A stretch of 64,000 nt of DNA from Labrys wisconsinensis (GTDB taxonomy: Bacteria; Pseudomonadota; Alphaproteobacteria; Rhizobiales; Labraceae), in contig NZ_JAUSVX010000023.1 in assembly GCF_030814995.1 (NCBI RefSeq), positions 1 through 64,000 on the forward strand, written 5' to 3'. The notes under the pieces were generated by a model. It was not told the DNA's origin, did not search any database, and worked only from the letters and a program-made list of their open reading frames with translations. The translations under genes and the position numbers were made by a program. Positions 55,865-63,994 of the stretch are shown piece after piece (position 1 is the stretch's first letter; each line of letters begins with the position of its first letter).

Positions 55865-56881
55865 ATGCCCTCCAACACGCCTCTCCTGGACCTCTACCGC
55901 ACGATGCGGCGCATCCGCACGTTCGAGGAGCATGTGGGCGAGCTCTATGTCCGCGGCCTCTCCGCCGGCTCGATGTTGCATCTGTCCATCGGCGAAGAAG
56001 GCGCGGCGGCGGGCGTCTGCGCCGCCATGCAGCCGCAGGACAGCTTCACCACCCATCACCGCGGCCACGGCATCTTCCTCGCCCGCGGCGCCGAGCCGGA
56101 CCGGATGATGGCCGAGATCGGCGGCAAGGAGAGCGGCTATTGCCGCGGCAAGGGCGGCTCGATGCACATCGCCGACATGGCGCTCGGCCATCTCGGCGCC
56201 AATGCCATCGTCGGCGGCGGCATCCCCCACGTCGTCGGCGCCGGCCTCAGCTACAAGCGCCAGGGCCGCGACGCCGTCTCGGTCGCCTTCTTCGGCGACG
56301 GCGCCATGCAGCAGGGCGTCCTCTACGAGAGCATGAACATGGCGGCGCTCTGGGAGCTGCCGGTGCTGTTCGTCTGCATCAACAACCAGTACGGCATGGG
56401 CACGCGCATCGACCGGGCGACACGCTCCACCGCCTTCGACAAGCGTGCCGAGGCCTTCGGCCTCGAAGCCGCGATGGTCGACGGCGAGGATGTCGAGGCG
56501 GTGTTCCAGGCGGCGCAGGGCCTGATCGACGCCGCCCGCACCGGCCGGCCGGGCTTCATGGCGGTCTCCTGCTTCCGCTTCTTCGGCCATGGCCGCATGG
56601 ACAAGAGCCCTTATCGCAGCGCCGAGGAGGAGGAGGCCGGGCGCAAGCGCGACCCCGTCGCCCATGCCCGCGCCGCTCTCATCCGGCGCTCCCTGGCCAC
56701 GGCGCCAGAGCTCGACGCGCTCGATGCCGGGATCGCCCGGGAAATGAGCGCGGCCATCGACTTCACCGCCGCGGCGGAGGCCCCGCCGCCAAGCTCGATG
56801 TTCCGCGACGTCTATGGCCCCGGCGAGCCGGAGCCCGAGCCGGTGCGCACCCGCATCGACCGCATCCTGGCCAGGGCGTGA
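55865..56881 (+). CDS. TPP-dependent dehydrogenase E1 alpha subunit (AcoA-like)
   Basis: Product of 338 residues. The thiamine pyrophosphate motif GDGAMQQG (144-151) through INNQYGMGT (172-180) is complete. Family segments RGHGIFLARG, GYCRGKGGSMHIAD and GANAIVGGGIPHVVGAG are present. It resembles acetoin dehydrogenase and pyruvate dehydrogenase E1 alpha. With E1 beta it would oxidatively cleave an acyloin or decarboxylate a 2-keto acid, passing an acyl group to the lipoyl domain of E2. The ATG at 55865 has only a weak ribosome-binding site. The E1 beta gene follows after 8 nt. Confidence 0.9.
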   Translation: MPSNTPLLDLYRTMRRIRTFEEHVGELYVRGLSAGSMLHLSIGEEGAAAGVCAAMQPQDSFTTHHRGHGIFLARGAEPDRMMAEIGGKESGYCRGKGGSMHIADMALGHLGANAIVGGGIPHVVGAGLSYKRQGRDAVSVAFFGDGAMQQGVLYESMNMAALWELPVLFVCINNQYGMGTRIDRATRSTAFDKRAEAFGLEAAMVDGEDVEAVFQAAQGLIDAARTGRPGFMAVSCFRFFGHGRMDKSPYRSAEEEEAGRKRDPVAHARAALIRRSLATAPELDALDAGIAREMSAAIDFTAAAEAPPPSSMFRDVYGPGEPEPEPVRTRIDRILARA

Positions 56882-56889
56882 GGACGGAC

Positions 56890-57867
56890 ATGGTCGAGAT
56901 CACCTATCGCGACGCGCTGCGCCAGGCCCTGCACGACGCCATGCTGGCGGACGGCTCCGTCGTCGTCATCGGCGAAGAGGTCGGCGTCTATGGCGGCGCC
57001 TATGGCGTCACCAAGGACCTGATCCGCGAGTTCGGGCCGGAGCGGCTGATCGACACGCCGATCAGCGAGCCGGCGATCATCGGCGTCGCCGTCGGCGCGG
57101 CCATGACCGGCCTGAGGCCGGTGGCCGAGCTGATGTATGTCGACTTCCTCGGCCTCACCATGGACCAGGTCGGCAACCAGGCCGCCAAGATCCGCTACAT
57201 GTTCGGCGGCCAGATCGGCGTGCCGATGGTGCTGCGCACCCAGGGCGGCACCGGCCGCTCCGCCGGCGCCCAGCATTCCCAGAGCCTCGAGGCCTGGATC
57301 ATGCACACGCCGGGCCTGCGCCTGGCCATGCCGGCCACCGCCGCCGACGCCTACCACCTCCTGCGCCACAGCCTGACCCTGCCCGACCCCGTGGTGTTCA
57401 TCGAGCACAAGTCGCTCTATGCCCGGAAGGAGGAGGCGGACCTCTCCACGCCCGAGGCACCATGGGGCAAGGCCGTCATCCGCCGGCGCGGCGAACATGT
57501 GACGCTCGTCACCTATTCGCGCATGGTGCATGTCGCGCTGGAGGCGGCGGAGCGGCTGGCGGCAAGCGGCATCGGCGTCGAGGTCATCGACCTGCGCACG
57601 CTGAACCCGCTCGACATGGACACGGTCATCGCCTCGGTGAACCGCACCGGCCGGGCCGTGGCGCTGAGCGAGGGCGCCCGGACGGCCGGCGTCGCGGCCG
57701 AGATCGCCGCCCGCATCACCGAGGAATGCTTCGACTATCTCGAAGACCCGGTGATCCGCATCGCCGGCGAGGACATCCCGATCTCGGTTTCGCCCGACCT
57801 CGAAGGCGCCAGCATCCCGACCGTCGGCCTCGTGGTCGAGACCATCGCCCGGATGGTGTCGCGATGA
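56890..57867 (+). CDS. TPP-dependent dehydrogenase E1 beta subunit (AcoB-like)
   Basis: Product of 325 residues with the transketolase-like pyrimidine-binding domain (GEEVGVYGGAYGVTKDL at about 29-45, ISEPAIIGVAVGAAMTGLRP in part) and C-terminal domain (VEVIDLRTLNPLDMDTV). It supplies half of the TPP site. The ATG is just after the E1 alpha stop, and the stop overlaps the E2 start by 4 nt (ATGA). All three subunits are therefore coupled. No E3 (dihydrolipoamide dehydrogenase) gene is in the window, so a housekeeping E3 would be shared. Confidence 0.92.
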   Translation: MVEITYRDALRQALHDAMLADGSVVVIGEEVGVYGGAYGVTKDLIREFGPERLIDTPISEPAIIGVAVGAAMTGLRPVAELMYVDFLGLTMDQVGNQAAKIRYMFGGQIGVPMVLRTQGGTGRSAGAQHSQSLEAWIMHTPGLRLAMPATAADAYHLLRHSLTLPDPVVFIEHKSLYARKEEADLSTPEAPWGKAVIRRRGEHVTLVTYSRMVHVALEAAERLAASGIGVEVIDLRTLNPLDMDTVIASVNRTGRAVALSEGARTAGVAAEIAARITEECFDYLEDPVIRIAGEDIPISVSPDLEGASIPTVGLVVETIARMVSR

Positions 57868-59126
57868 CCGCCACCCTGACCCTGCCGCGCCTCGGCGAGA
57901 CCATGGAGGAAGGCCGCGTCGCCGGCTGGCTGAAGAAGCCGGGCGAGGCCTTCCGGCGCGGCGAGACCATCGTCGAGATCGAGACCGACAAGACCGTGGT
58001 CGAGCTGCCGGCGCTCGCCGACGGCGTGCTGGTCGAGATCCTGGCCGGCGACGGCGCCGCCATCAAGGTCGGCGAGCCGCTCTGCCGCTATGACGGCGCC
58101 GGCGAGGCGGCCGCGGCCGGGACGCCGGCAACCGAGACGCCTCCCGCACCCGCCCCCTCTCCCGCGGCACTCGCAGCGGCCGCTCCGGCCGAACCAGAGA
58201 CCGATCGCATCCGCGCGACGCCGCTCGCTCGCCGCATCGCCCGCCAGAACGGCGTCGACATCGCCACGGTGCCAGGCAGCGGCCGCCGCGCCCGCGTGCA
58301 GGCGCAAGATGTCGAAGACTTCGTCGCACAAGGCTCTGGGCGCGCGGACACGGTGCCCGCCGAGGGCCCCGTTCTCCTCGCCTGCGACCTCCCGGCGGGA
58401 CGCATCGCCTATCGCGAATGGAACGCCGCCGGCACGGCGCCGCTTCTCCTGCTGCACGGCTTCGGCGGCGACGCGGCGACCTGGCAGGGCTTCGCCGCCG
58501 GGCTCGCCCGCCAGGGACGGCGGGTGCTGGCGCCGGACCTGCCGGCGCACGGCGCCACGACGATCGCAGCCACCGGATTGGAGGATCTCGTCGAGGCGGT
58601 CGCCGCCTTCCTCGATCGCCTCGCCCCCGGCCCGGTCGAGCTCTGCGGCCATTCCCTCGGTGGTGCCGTCGCGGCGCGCCTTGCCCGGCACCCGGGCGTT
58701 GCGACCGGCCGCCTCACCCTGATCGCGCCGGCCGGGCTCGGCAGCGAGATCGACGCCGACTTCATCGACGGCATGGCTCACGCCTCCGCCGGCGGTGGCC
58801 TGGCGCACCTGCTGCGCCGCGTCGCGCTGCGCCCGCCGGCGCTCTCGTCCCGCCAGCTCGACGCCATGGCGGCCATGCTCGGCAGCAGCAGCCTCGAGGC
58901 GCTCGCCACAACGCTGGTGCGCGGCGGGCGCCAGCAGGTCGACATCACCGGCGATCTCGCGGCGTTGGAAGGCCGCGTCCGCCTCGTCTGGGGGCTGGAG
59001 GACCGCATCATCCCCTGGACGCAGGCCGTCCATGCCGGCAGCGCCATCCCCGTCCACTTCATCCCCGAAGCCGGCCACATGCCGCAATGGGACCAGCCGG
59101 TGAAGCTGGCGGCGCTCTTCGCCTGA
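57864..59126 (+). CDS. E2 acyltransferase subunit with lipoyl domain and alpha/beta-hydrolase catalytic domain (AcoC-like)
   Basis: Product of 420 residues in AcoC order. The lipoyl domain (1-78) has lipoyl-Lys43 in EIETDKTVVE; an Ala/Pro linker (80-112) and a peripheral-subunit-binding domain (about 113-153, ATPLARRIARQNGVD) follow. The alpha/beta hydrolase (about 175-420) has oxyanion segment HGFGG (198-202), nucleophile Ser264 in CGHSLGGAVA and His in PEAGHMPQW. Acetoin dehydrogenase E2 of pseudomonads has this architecture, unlike the usual CAT-domain E2. The linked kinase and sugar importer suggest that the substrate is an acyloin derived from a sugar rather than acetoin itself. Confidence 0.9.
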   Translation: MTATLTLPRLGETMEEGRVAGWLKKPGEAFRRGETIVEIETDKTVVELPALADGVLVEILAGDGAAIKVGEPLCRYDGAGEAAAAGTPATETPPAPAPSPAALAAAAPAEPETDRIRATPLARRIARQNGVDIATVPGSGRRARVQAQDVEDFVAQGSGRADTVPAEGPVLLACDLPAGRIAYREWNAAGTAPLLLLHGFGGDAATWQGFAAGLARQGRRVLAPDLPAHGATTIAATGLEDLVEAVAAFLDRLAPGPVELCGHSLGGAVAARLARHPGVATGRLTLIAPAGLGSEIDADFIDGMAHASAGGGLAHLLRRVALRPPALSSRQLDAMAAMLGSSSLEALATTLVRGGRQQVDITGDLAALEGRVRLVWGLEDRIIPWTQAVHAGSAIPVHFIPEAGHMPQWDQPVKLAALFA

Positions 59127-59182
59127 GCCCGCCCAACAAGAACAAGACATCCCAGAACCCCAAACCACGGAGGAGACCCGAG

Positions 59183-60283
59183 ATGGAAGACCAAGATGCC
59201 GTGAACCCGACCCGGCGGCGCCTCATCGGCGGCATGGGCCTGGCCGGCGCCGCCGCCGTGCTCGGCGGCTCGCAGCTGGCGCAGTTCACCCTCGGCAGCA
59301 CGCCGGCCTTCGCCCAGGAGGCCAAGCCCTTGAAGGTGGCGGTCGTCGCCCAGCAGATGGCGGCCCAGTCCGACCAGCGCTCCTGGGACGGGCTGCAGCA
59401 ATGGCTGAAGAAGACCGGCCTCGACAAGACCTGGCACATCACCCAGACCGACGCCAAGGGCGACCCCGGCCAGCTCGTCAGCCAGATCGAGGATGCGATC
59501 ACCGCCAAGTCCGACGCCATCCTGGTGATGTACGGCACGCTGACCGCCGCCAAGAGCGCCCTCGACAGCCTCACGAGCTCGAAGATCCCGTTCTTCAGCC
59601 TCGACTCCGGCTGGCAGGCGCCGGCCATCGCCGACATCACCAGCAACAACTACGCCATGAGCGCGCAGACCGTGCAGTTCATGATCGACACGCTGCTGGC
59701 CAAGGGCAAGACCTCGGCCAATATCTGCGCCATCGTCGCCAACTTCCATCACGGCACCCGCAAGCGCGGCAAGGTGATGAAGACCGCGCTCACCGAGAAC
59801 GAATGGATCTCGCTCAAGGCCGAGCGCGTCATCCAATATTCCGGCTTCTACGAGACCACCCAGAACACGGTCAGCGACTGGCTCACCACCTATGGCGAGG
59901 ACCTCGACGTGATCTGGTGCCCCTGGGACGAGCCGGCCATGGCCGCGGCCGAGGTCATCGCCGCCCGCGGCCTGCAGGACAAGATCTTCGTCATCGGCCA
60001 TGACGGCCATCCGACCGCCCTCGACCGCATGCGCAAGCCGGACTATCCGCTGCTCGCCACCACGGCCCAGGCCTTCGAAGTGTGGGGTGCCTATACCGGC
60101 TGGCTGATCAACGAGATCGTCGGCAAGGGCGGCGACGTCAAGAAGCTGGTGCCGGTGCCGACCGTCGAGTTCCCGGCGCCGCTCCTGGTCAAGGGCGTCA
60201 ACATCCCGCCGGCGGGCACGCCGACCTACAACGCCCAGGACCTCTACTACATCTACCGCGACCGCGCCCTCGCCGGGATGTAG
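59183..60283 (+). CDS. Sugar ABC transporter substrate-binding protein (block D)
   Basis: Periplasmic receptor of 366 residues. A twin-arginine-type leader (NPTRRRLIGGMGLAGAAAVLG) is cut near AFAQEA. The mature part has VVAQQMAAQSDQRSWDGLQQW in part, FSLDSGWQAPAIADITSNN in part and VIGHDGHPTALDRM. Export in folded form is suggested by the RR motif but not proven. GGAGGAGA precedes the ATG at 59183; the frame upstream overlaps the E2 gene. A strong hairpin (60303-60331) follows before the ATPase gene. Confidence 0.9.
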   Translation: MEDQDAVNPTRRRLIGGMGLAGAAAVLGGSQLAQFTLGSTPAFAQEAKPLKVAVVAQQMAAQSDQRSWDGLQQWLKKTGLDKTWHITQTDAKGDPGQLVSQIEDAITAKSDAILVMYGTLTAAKSALDSLTSSKIPFFSLDSGWQAPAIADITSNNYAMSAQTVQFMIDTLLAKGKTSANICAIVANFHHGTRKRGKVMKTALTENEWISLKAERVIQYSGFYETTQNTVSDWLTTYGEDLDVIWCPWDEPAMAAAEVIAARGLQDKIFVIGHDGHPTALDRMRKPDYPLLATTAQAFEVWGAYTGWLINEIVGKGGDVKKLVPVPTVEFPAPLLVKGVNIPPAGTPTYNAQDLYYIYRDRALAGM

Positions 60284-60302
60284 CCCTGACGCCGGTTATC
60301 TG

Positions 60303-60331
60303 GGCCGGCGGGCCGCCTTTGCCCGCCGGCC
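60303..60331 (+). promoter_or_regulatory. Intercistronic hairpin after the block D binding-protein gene
   Basis: GGCCGGCGGGC (60303-60313), a 7-nt loop and GCCCGCCGGCC (60321-60331) form a perfect 11-bp stem, the same geometry as the hairpin after tauA. There is no T tract. It probably stabilises the upstream message or dampens read-through. Confidence 0.75.
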
Positions 60332-60355
60332 GTTCCATCAGGTGGAGACCCGAGG

Positions 60356-61873
60356 ATGGACCGCATCGCGGCCCCGGCCGGACCGCGCCTCAGCGCGCGG
60401 GGCATCGGCAAGAGCTTCCACGGCAACCCGGCGCTGGCCGATGTCGACCTCGACCTGCGCGGCGGCGAAATGCTGGCGCTCGTCGGCGCCAACGGCGCCG
60501 GCAAGTCGACCCTGGTCAAGATCGTCTGCGGCGCGCTCGGCGCCGACCATGGCGAGATCCGCGTCGACGGCCGGCCCGTCTCGTTCCGCTCGGTGCGCGA
60601 CGCCCTGGCGGCCGGCATCGCCGTCGCCCATCAGCAGGTCGCGATCATCCCCTCGCTCACCGCCGCCGAGAACATCATGCTCGGGCGCGAGCCGCTGCGC
60701 GGCGGCCTGATCCGCAACGGCCCGCTCTATGCCGAGGCCGGCCGGATCGCCCGGCGCTTCGGCATCGACATCGCCCTCGACCGGGAATGCGGCGAGCTCG
60801 GGCTCGGCGAGAACAAGATCCTCGACATCCTCAAGGCGATGGAAAGCGGGCCCGCCATCCTGATCCTCGACGAGCCCACCGCCTCGCTGACGCTGAACGA
60901 GAGCCGCAAGCTGTTCGCCTTCCTCAGCGACCTCAAGGCGCAGGGCCTCGCCATCCTGTTCATCTCCCATCACCTCAACGAGATCTTCGAGCACTGCGAC
61001 CATGTCGTCGTGCTCAAGGACGGTCGCAAGGTGCATGACGGCCCCGTCGCCGCGACCACGCCGGCGGCGGTGGTGCAGATGATGGTCGGCCGCGCCATCG
61101 AGGACACCGACTGGTCGAGCTCGGCCGGGCGCGAGGCCGTGACGCTGCGCCTCAGGGACGTCACCATCGCCGGCCTCAAAGTGCCCGAGCTCACCGTCCA
61201 TGCCGGCGAGATCGTCGGCCTTGCCGGCGTGCTCGGCGGCGGCCAGACGCAGGTCCTCGAGACGCTGGCGGGCGATGCCGGGGCCCTGGCGGGCCGGGAC
61301 ATCCTGGTCAACGGCAAGCCCGGCTGTCCCGCCAGCGTCTCCGAGGCGATCGACCGCGGCGTCTATCTCGTGGCCGACGAGCGGCTGCGGAAGGCGCTGT
61401 TTCCCGGGCTCTCGGTCGAGGAGAACCTGCTCACCGCCTCGCTGGCGGCGAACAGCCGCTTCGGCTTCATGCAGGGCGGAGCGGTGGCCGCGGCGGCGCG
61501 GCAGGCGATCGGACGGCTCGCCATCAAATGCGCCGGCCCCGGCCAGGACATCCTGCAGCTCTCCGGCGGCAACCAGCAGAAGGTGGCGTTCGGCCGCTGG
61601 CTGATCCGCATGGCGGGCGCCGGCGGCGGGACGAAGCCGCTCCTGCTGCTCGACAACCCGACCGAGGGCGTCGACGTCGGCAGCAAGGCCGAGCTCTACG
61701 CCCTGATCCGCGACCTCGCGCGGGCCGGCGCCAGCGTGCTGATCGCCAGCGCCGAGTTCCCCGAAATGCTCAAGCTCTGCGACCGCATCTACTGCATCGC
61801 CCATGGCAGCCTCGGCCGCTGCCTGGAGCGGACCGAATTCTCCGAAGAACGACTGCTGCTCGAGGTGAACTGA
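60356..61873 (+). CDS. Sugar ABC transporter ATPase with two nucleotide-binding domains (block D)
   Basis: RbsA-like, 505 residues. Domain 1 has Walker A GANGAGKST and Walker B AILILDEPTASLT, but its signature region reads ELGLGENKILDILKAM, so the usual LSxGxxQ is lost. Domain 2 has the degenerate Walker A GVLGGGQTQV, a normal signature LSGGNQQKVAFGRW and Walker B LLLLDNPTEGVD, in which Asn replaces the catalytic Glu of DEPT. How the two composite sites share catalysis is therefore unusual. It ends 2 nt before the permease start. Confidence 0.9.
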   Translation: MDRIAAPAGPRLSARGIGKSFHGNPALADVDLDLRGGEMLALVGANGAGKSTLVKIVCGALGADHGEIRVDGRPVSFRSVRDALAAGIAVAHQQVAIIPSLTAAENIMLGREPLRGGLIRNGPLYAEAGRIARRFGIDIALDRECGELGLGENKILDILKAMESGPAILILDEPTASLTLNESRKLFAFLSDLKAQGLAILFISHHLNEIFEHCDHVVVLKDGRKVHDGPVAATTPAAVVQMMVGRAIEDTDWSSSAGREAVTLRLRDVTIAGLKVPELTVHAGEIVGLAGVLGGGQTQVLETLAGDAGALAGRDILVNGKPGCPASVSEAIDRGVYLVADERLRKALFPGLSVEENLLTASLAANSRFGFMQGGAVAAAARQAIGRLAIKCAGPGQDILQLSGGNQQKVAFGRWLIRMAGAGGGTKPLLLLDNPTEGVDVGSKAELYALIRDLARAGASVLIASAEFPEMLKLCDRIYCIAHGSLGRCLERTEFSEERLLLEVN

Positions 61874-61875
61874 CG

Positions 61876-62862
61876 ATGGCGACGCACGCACAGGCAACCG
61901 GCGCCTCCCGCGCCGATTTCGGCGGGCTCATCGCCCGCTACGGCACCGTGGCGGCAGCGCTCGTCATCTTCGTCGGCTTTGCCCTCGCCTCCGACCGGTT
62001 CCTCTCCGTCGGCAACCTCAGCAACATCCTGGTGCAGATCTCGGTGCTGATGGTGGTGTCCTCGGGCCTCACCGTGGCGGTGTCGAGCGGCGAGTTCGAC
62101 CTCTCCGTCGGCCAGGTCGCCAGCCTTTCCGGCGTGCTGGTCGCCGGCCTGATGATCTGGGCCGGCCTGCCCGTAGCCGCTGCCATCGCCCTGTCGATCC
62201 TCGCCGGCGTCGCCATCGGCGTGGTCAACGGCCTGCTCGTCACCTGGCTGCGCATCCCCTCGCTGATCGCCACGCTGGCCATGGGGCCGATCGCGCTCGG
62301 GCTCAACTACGCCTACACCAACGGCGATTCGATCTACGCCCAGATGCCGGACAGCTTCTATTACATCGCCAAGGGCAAGCTGTTCGGCGTCGTCCCGGTG
62401 CCGATCGTCATCGCCCTGGTGGTCGTGGCGGTGTTCTACGTCCTGCTCAACCGCACCCGCCTCGGCCGCAGCATCGTCGCGACAGGCGCCAACATCCAGG
62501 CCGCGCGCCTCTCCGGCATCAAGGTCAACCGCGCCCGCATCGTCGCCCTGGTGCTCTCGGCCCTCGGCGCCGCGATGGGCGGCATCATGCTGACCGCCCG
62601 CCTCGGCACCGGCCAATCCGGCGCGGGCGATGCCTATCTCATGGACAGCCTCACCGCCGTCTTCCTCGGCATGACAGCGTTCAAGCCCGGCCGCGCCACG
62701 GTGCAGGGCACGCTGGTCGGCGTCATCATCATCGGCATGCTCGACAACGGCCTCAACCTGCTCGGCGCCCCCTTCTATCTCCAGAACGAGGTGCGCGGCA
62801 TCGTCATGATCGCCGCGGTGAGCCTCGCCGTGCTGCGCAGCGAGATCCGCTTCTTCCGCTGA
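61876..62862 (+). CDS. Sugar ABC transporter permease (block D)
   Basis: RbsC-type permease, 328 residues with eight or more hydrophobic segments. The motif VSSGEFDLSVGQVASLSGV corresponds to the GGIDLSVG signature, with Glu in place of Ile. The EAA-like loop ATGANIQAARLSGIKVNRAR and DSLTAVFLGMTAFKPGRATV are typical. It completes the importer with the two preceding genes. It is followed by a composite repeat and then an SDR gene. Confidence 0.92.
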   Translation: MATHAQATGASRADFGGLIARYGTVAAALVIFVGFALASDRFLSVGNLSNILVQISVLMVVSSGLTVAVSSGEFDLSVGQVASLSGVLVAGLMIWAGLPVAAAIALSILAGVAIGVVNGLLVTWLRIPSLIATLAMGPIALGLNYAYTNGDSIYAQMPDSFYYIAKGKLFGVVPVPIVIALVVVAVFYVLLNRTRLGRSIVATGANIQAARLSGIKVNRARIVALVLSALGAAMGGIMLTARLGTGQSGAGDAYLMDSLTAVFLGMTAFKPGRATVQGTLVGVIIIGMLDNGLNLLGAPFYLQNEVRGIVMIAAVSLAVLRSEIRFFR

Positions 62863-63197
62863 GACGAGTGGGACACATGACCGATGTCGGAGAGAAGTTC
62901 CGGTCGAGCGAGACGCGCGTGTGTTCGATTGAACGCGACGCATGCGTCTTCCCTCCCCCTTGTGGGGAGGGATAAAGGGTGGGGGTCGTGCAAAATGAGA
63001 CGGATCGGCCTTCAACAGGCGCGCTGTGATGCCTACCGCGCCCCATCCTGATGGACCCCCATCCCTCACCCTTCCCCACAAGGGGGAAGGGAGTGGCCTG
63101 CGTCGCGCCCGGAAGGCTTAGCCCCGCAAGGCTCCTGATCTCCTAGCAGGATTTCCGAGCCCGAAATCCACGACAACCCACACCCAGGAGGAACCCA
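62863..63197. repeat. Composite CCCTCC/GGGAGG repeat between block D permease and SDR
   Basis: CCCTCCCCCTTGTGGGGAGGG (about 62954-62974, a hairpin, in part) with ATAAAGGGTGGGGGTC is followed 90 nt later by the inverse: ATGGACCCCCATCCCTCACC and CTTCCCCACAAGGGGGAAGG (about 63051-63089). The borders carry ACGCGACGC and GCGTCGCG. It matches the elements at 40872-41146 and 49796-49970. An AGGAGG ribosome-binding site ends the gap. No gene is seen. Confidence 0.78.
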
Positions 63198-63959
63198 ATG
63201 AGCAAACCATCGAACGGCCGCGTCGCCCTGGTCACCGGCGCCAGCCGCGGCATCGGCCGGGCCCTGGCGCTGGGCCTGGCGGCGGAGGGCTTCGACCTCG
63301 TCGTCAACGACATCGCCCGCCAGTCGGCGGACCTCGACGCGGTCGCCGGCGAGATCCGCGACCTCGGCCGCAAGGCCTTCCCCCTCCTCGCCGACGTCAG
63401 CCGCAAGGATGAGGTCGTGCGCATGGCCGGCGAGGCCCTCGCTCAGGCCGGCCAGGTCGACGCGGTCGTCAACAATGCCGGCATCCTCATTTCCAAACCG
63501 GTCGACGACCTCGAGGAGAGCGAGTGGGACGCCGTGCTCGACGTCAACGCCAAGGGCACCTTCCTGGTGATCCAGGCGCTGCTGCCGCACATGAAGGCCC
63601 GCCGCTACGGCCGCATCGTCAACATCGCCTCGATCGGCGGCAAGCACGGCGCCCCCAACCAGGCGCACTACTCCGCCTCCAAGGCCGCGGTGATGGGCTT
63701 CACCCGCGTGCTGGCGCAGGAGGTCGGCCCGTTCGGCATCACCGCCAACTGCATCTGCCCCGGCATCATCGTCACCGAGATGGGCCGCACCAACCTCGCC
63801 GACCAGGCCAATGTCGACCGCTGGGTGGCGATCACCGCCCTGCGCCGGCTCGGCCAGCCCGAGGACGTCGCCGGCCCCGTCTGCTTCCTCGCCTCTGACG
63901 CCTCCGCCTTCGTCACCGGCCAGAGCCTGAACGTCTGCGGCGGCATCAATCTGAGCTGA
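63198..63959 (+). CDS. SDR oxidoreductase (3-oxoacyl-ACP reductase-like), block D
   Basis: Short-chain dehydrogenase of 253 residues with TGASRGIG (about 13-20), NNAGI, NIASIGGK and YSASK intact. The C-terminal GQSLNVCGGINLS is close to FabG-like sugar dehydrogenases. A strong AGGAGG precedes the ATG. The gene lies in the same orientation as block D, 335 nt after the permease gene; it may oxidise the imported polyol before phosphorylation. A GC-rich hairpin follows at the window edge. Confidence 0.87.
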   Translation: MSKPSNGRVALVTGASRGIGRALALGLAAEGFDLVVNDIARQSADLDAVAGEIRDLGRKAFPLLADVSRKDEVVRMAGEALAQAGQVDAVVNNAGILISKPVDDLEESEWDAVLDVNAKGTFLVIQALLPHMKARRYGRIVNIASIGGKHGAPNQAHYSASKAAVMGFTRVLAQEVGPFGITANCICPGIIVTEMGRTNLADQANVDRWVAITALRRLGQPEDVAGPVCFLASDASAFVTGQSLNVCGGINLS

Positions 63960-63968
63960 GGGGAAGGG

Positions 63969-63994
63969 AGGCCCGGCGTCCCGCCGCCGGGCCT
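63969..63994 (+). terminator. Putative terminator hairpin after the last SDR
   Basis: AGGCCCGGCG (63969-63978), a 6-nt loop and CGCCGGGCCT (63985-63994) form a perfect 10-bp stem. Only six more bases lie in the window, so a T tract cannot be judged. Confidence 0.7.

Noticed and set aside
55865-59126. Housekeeping pyruvate dehydrogenase complex
   Set aside because: The E2 subunit has an alpha/beta-hydrolase domain rather than the CAT domain, there is no E3 gene, and the genes sit in a sugar-uptake operon.
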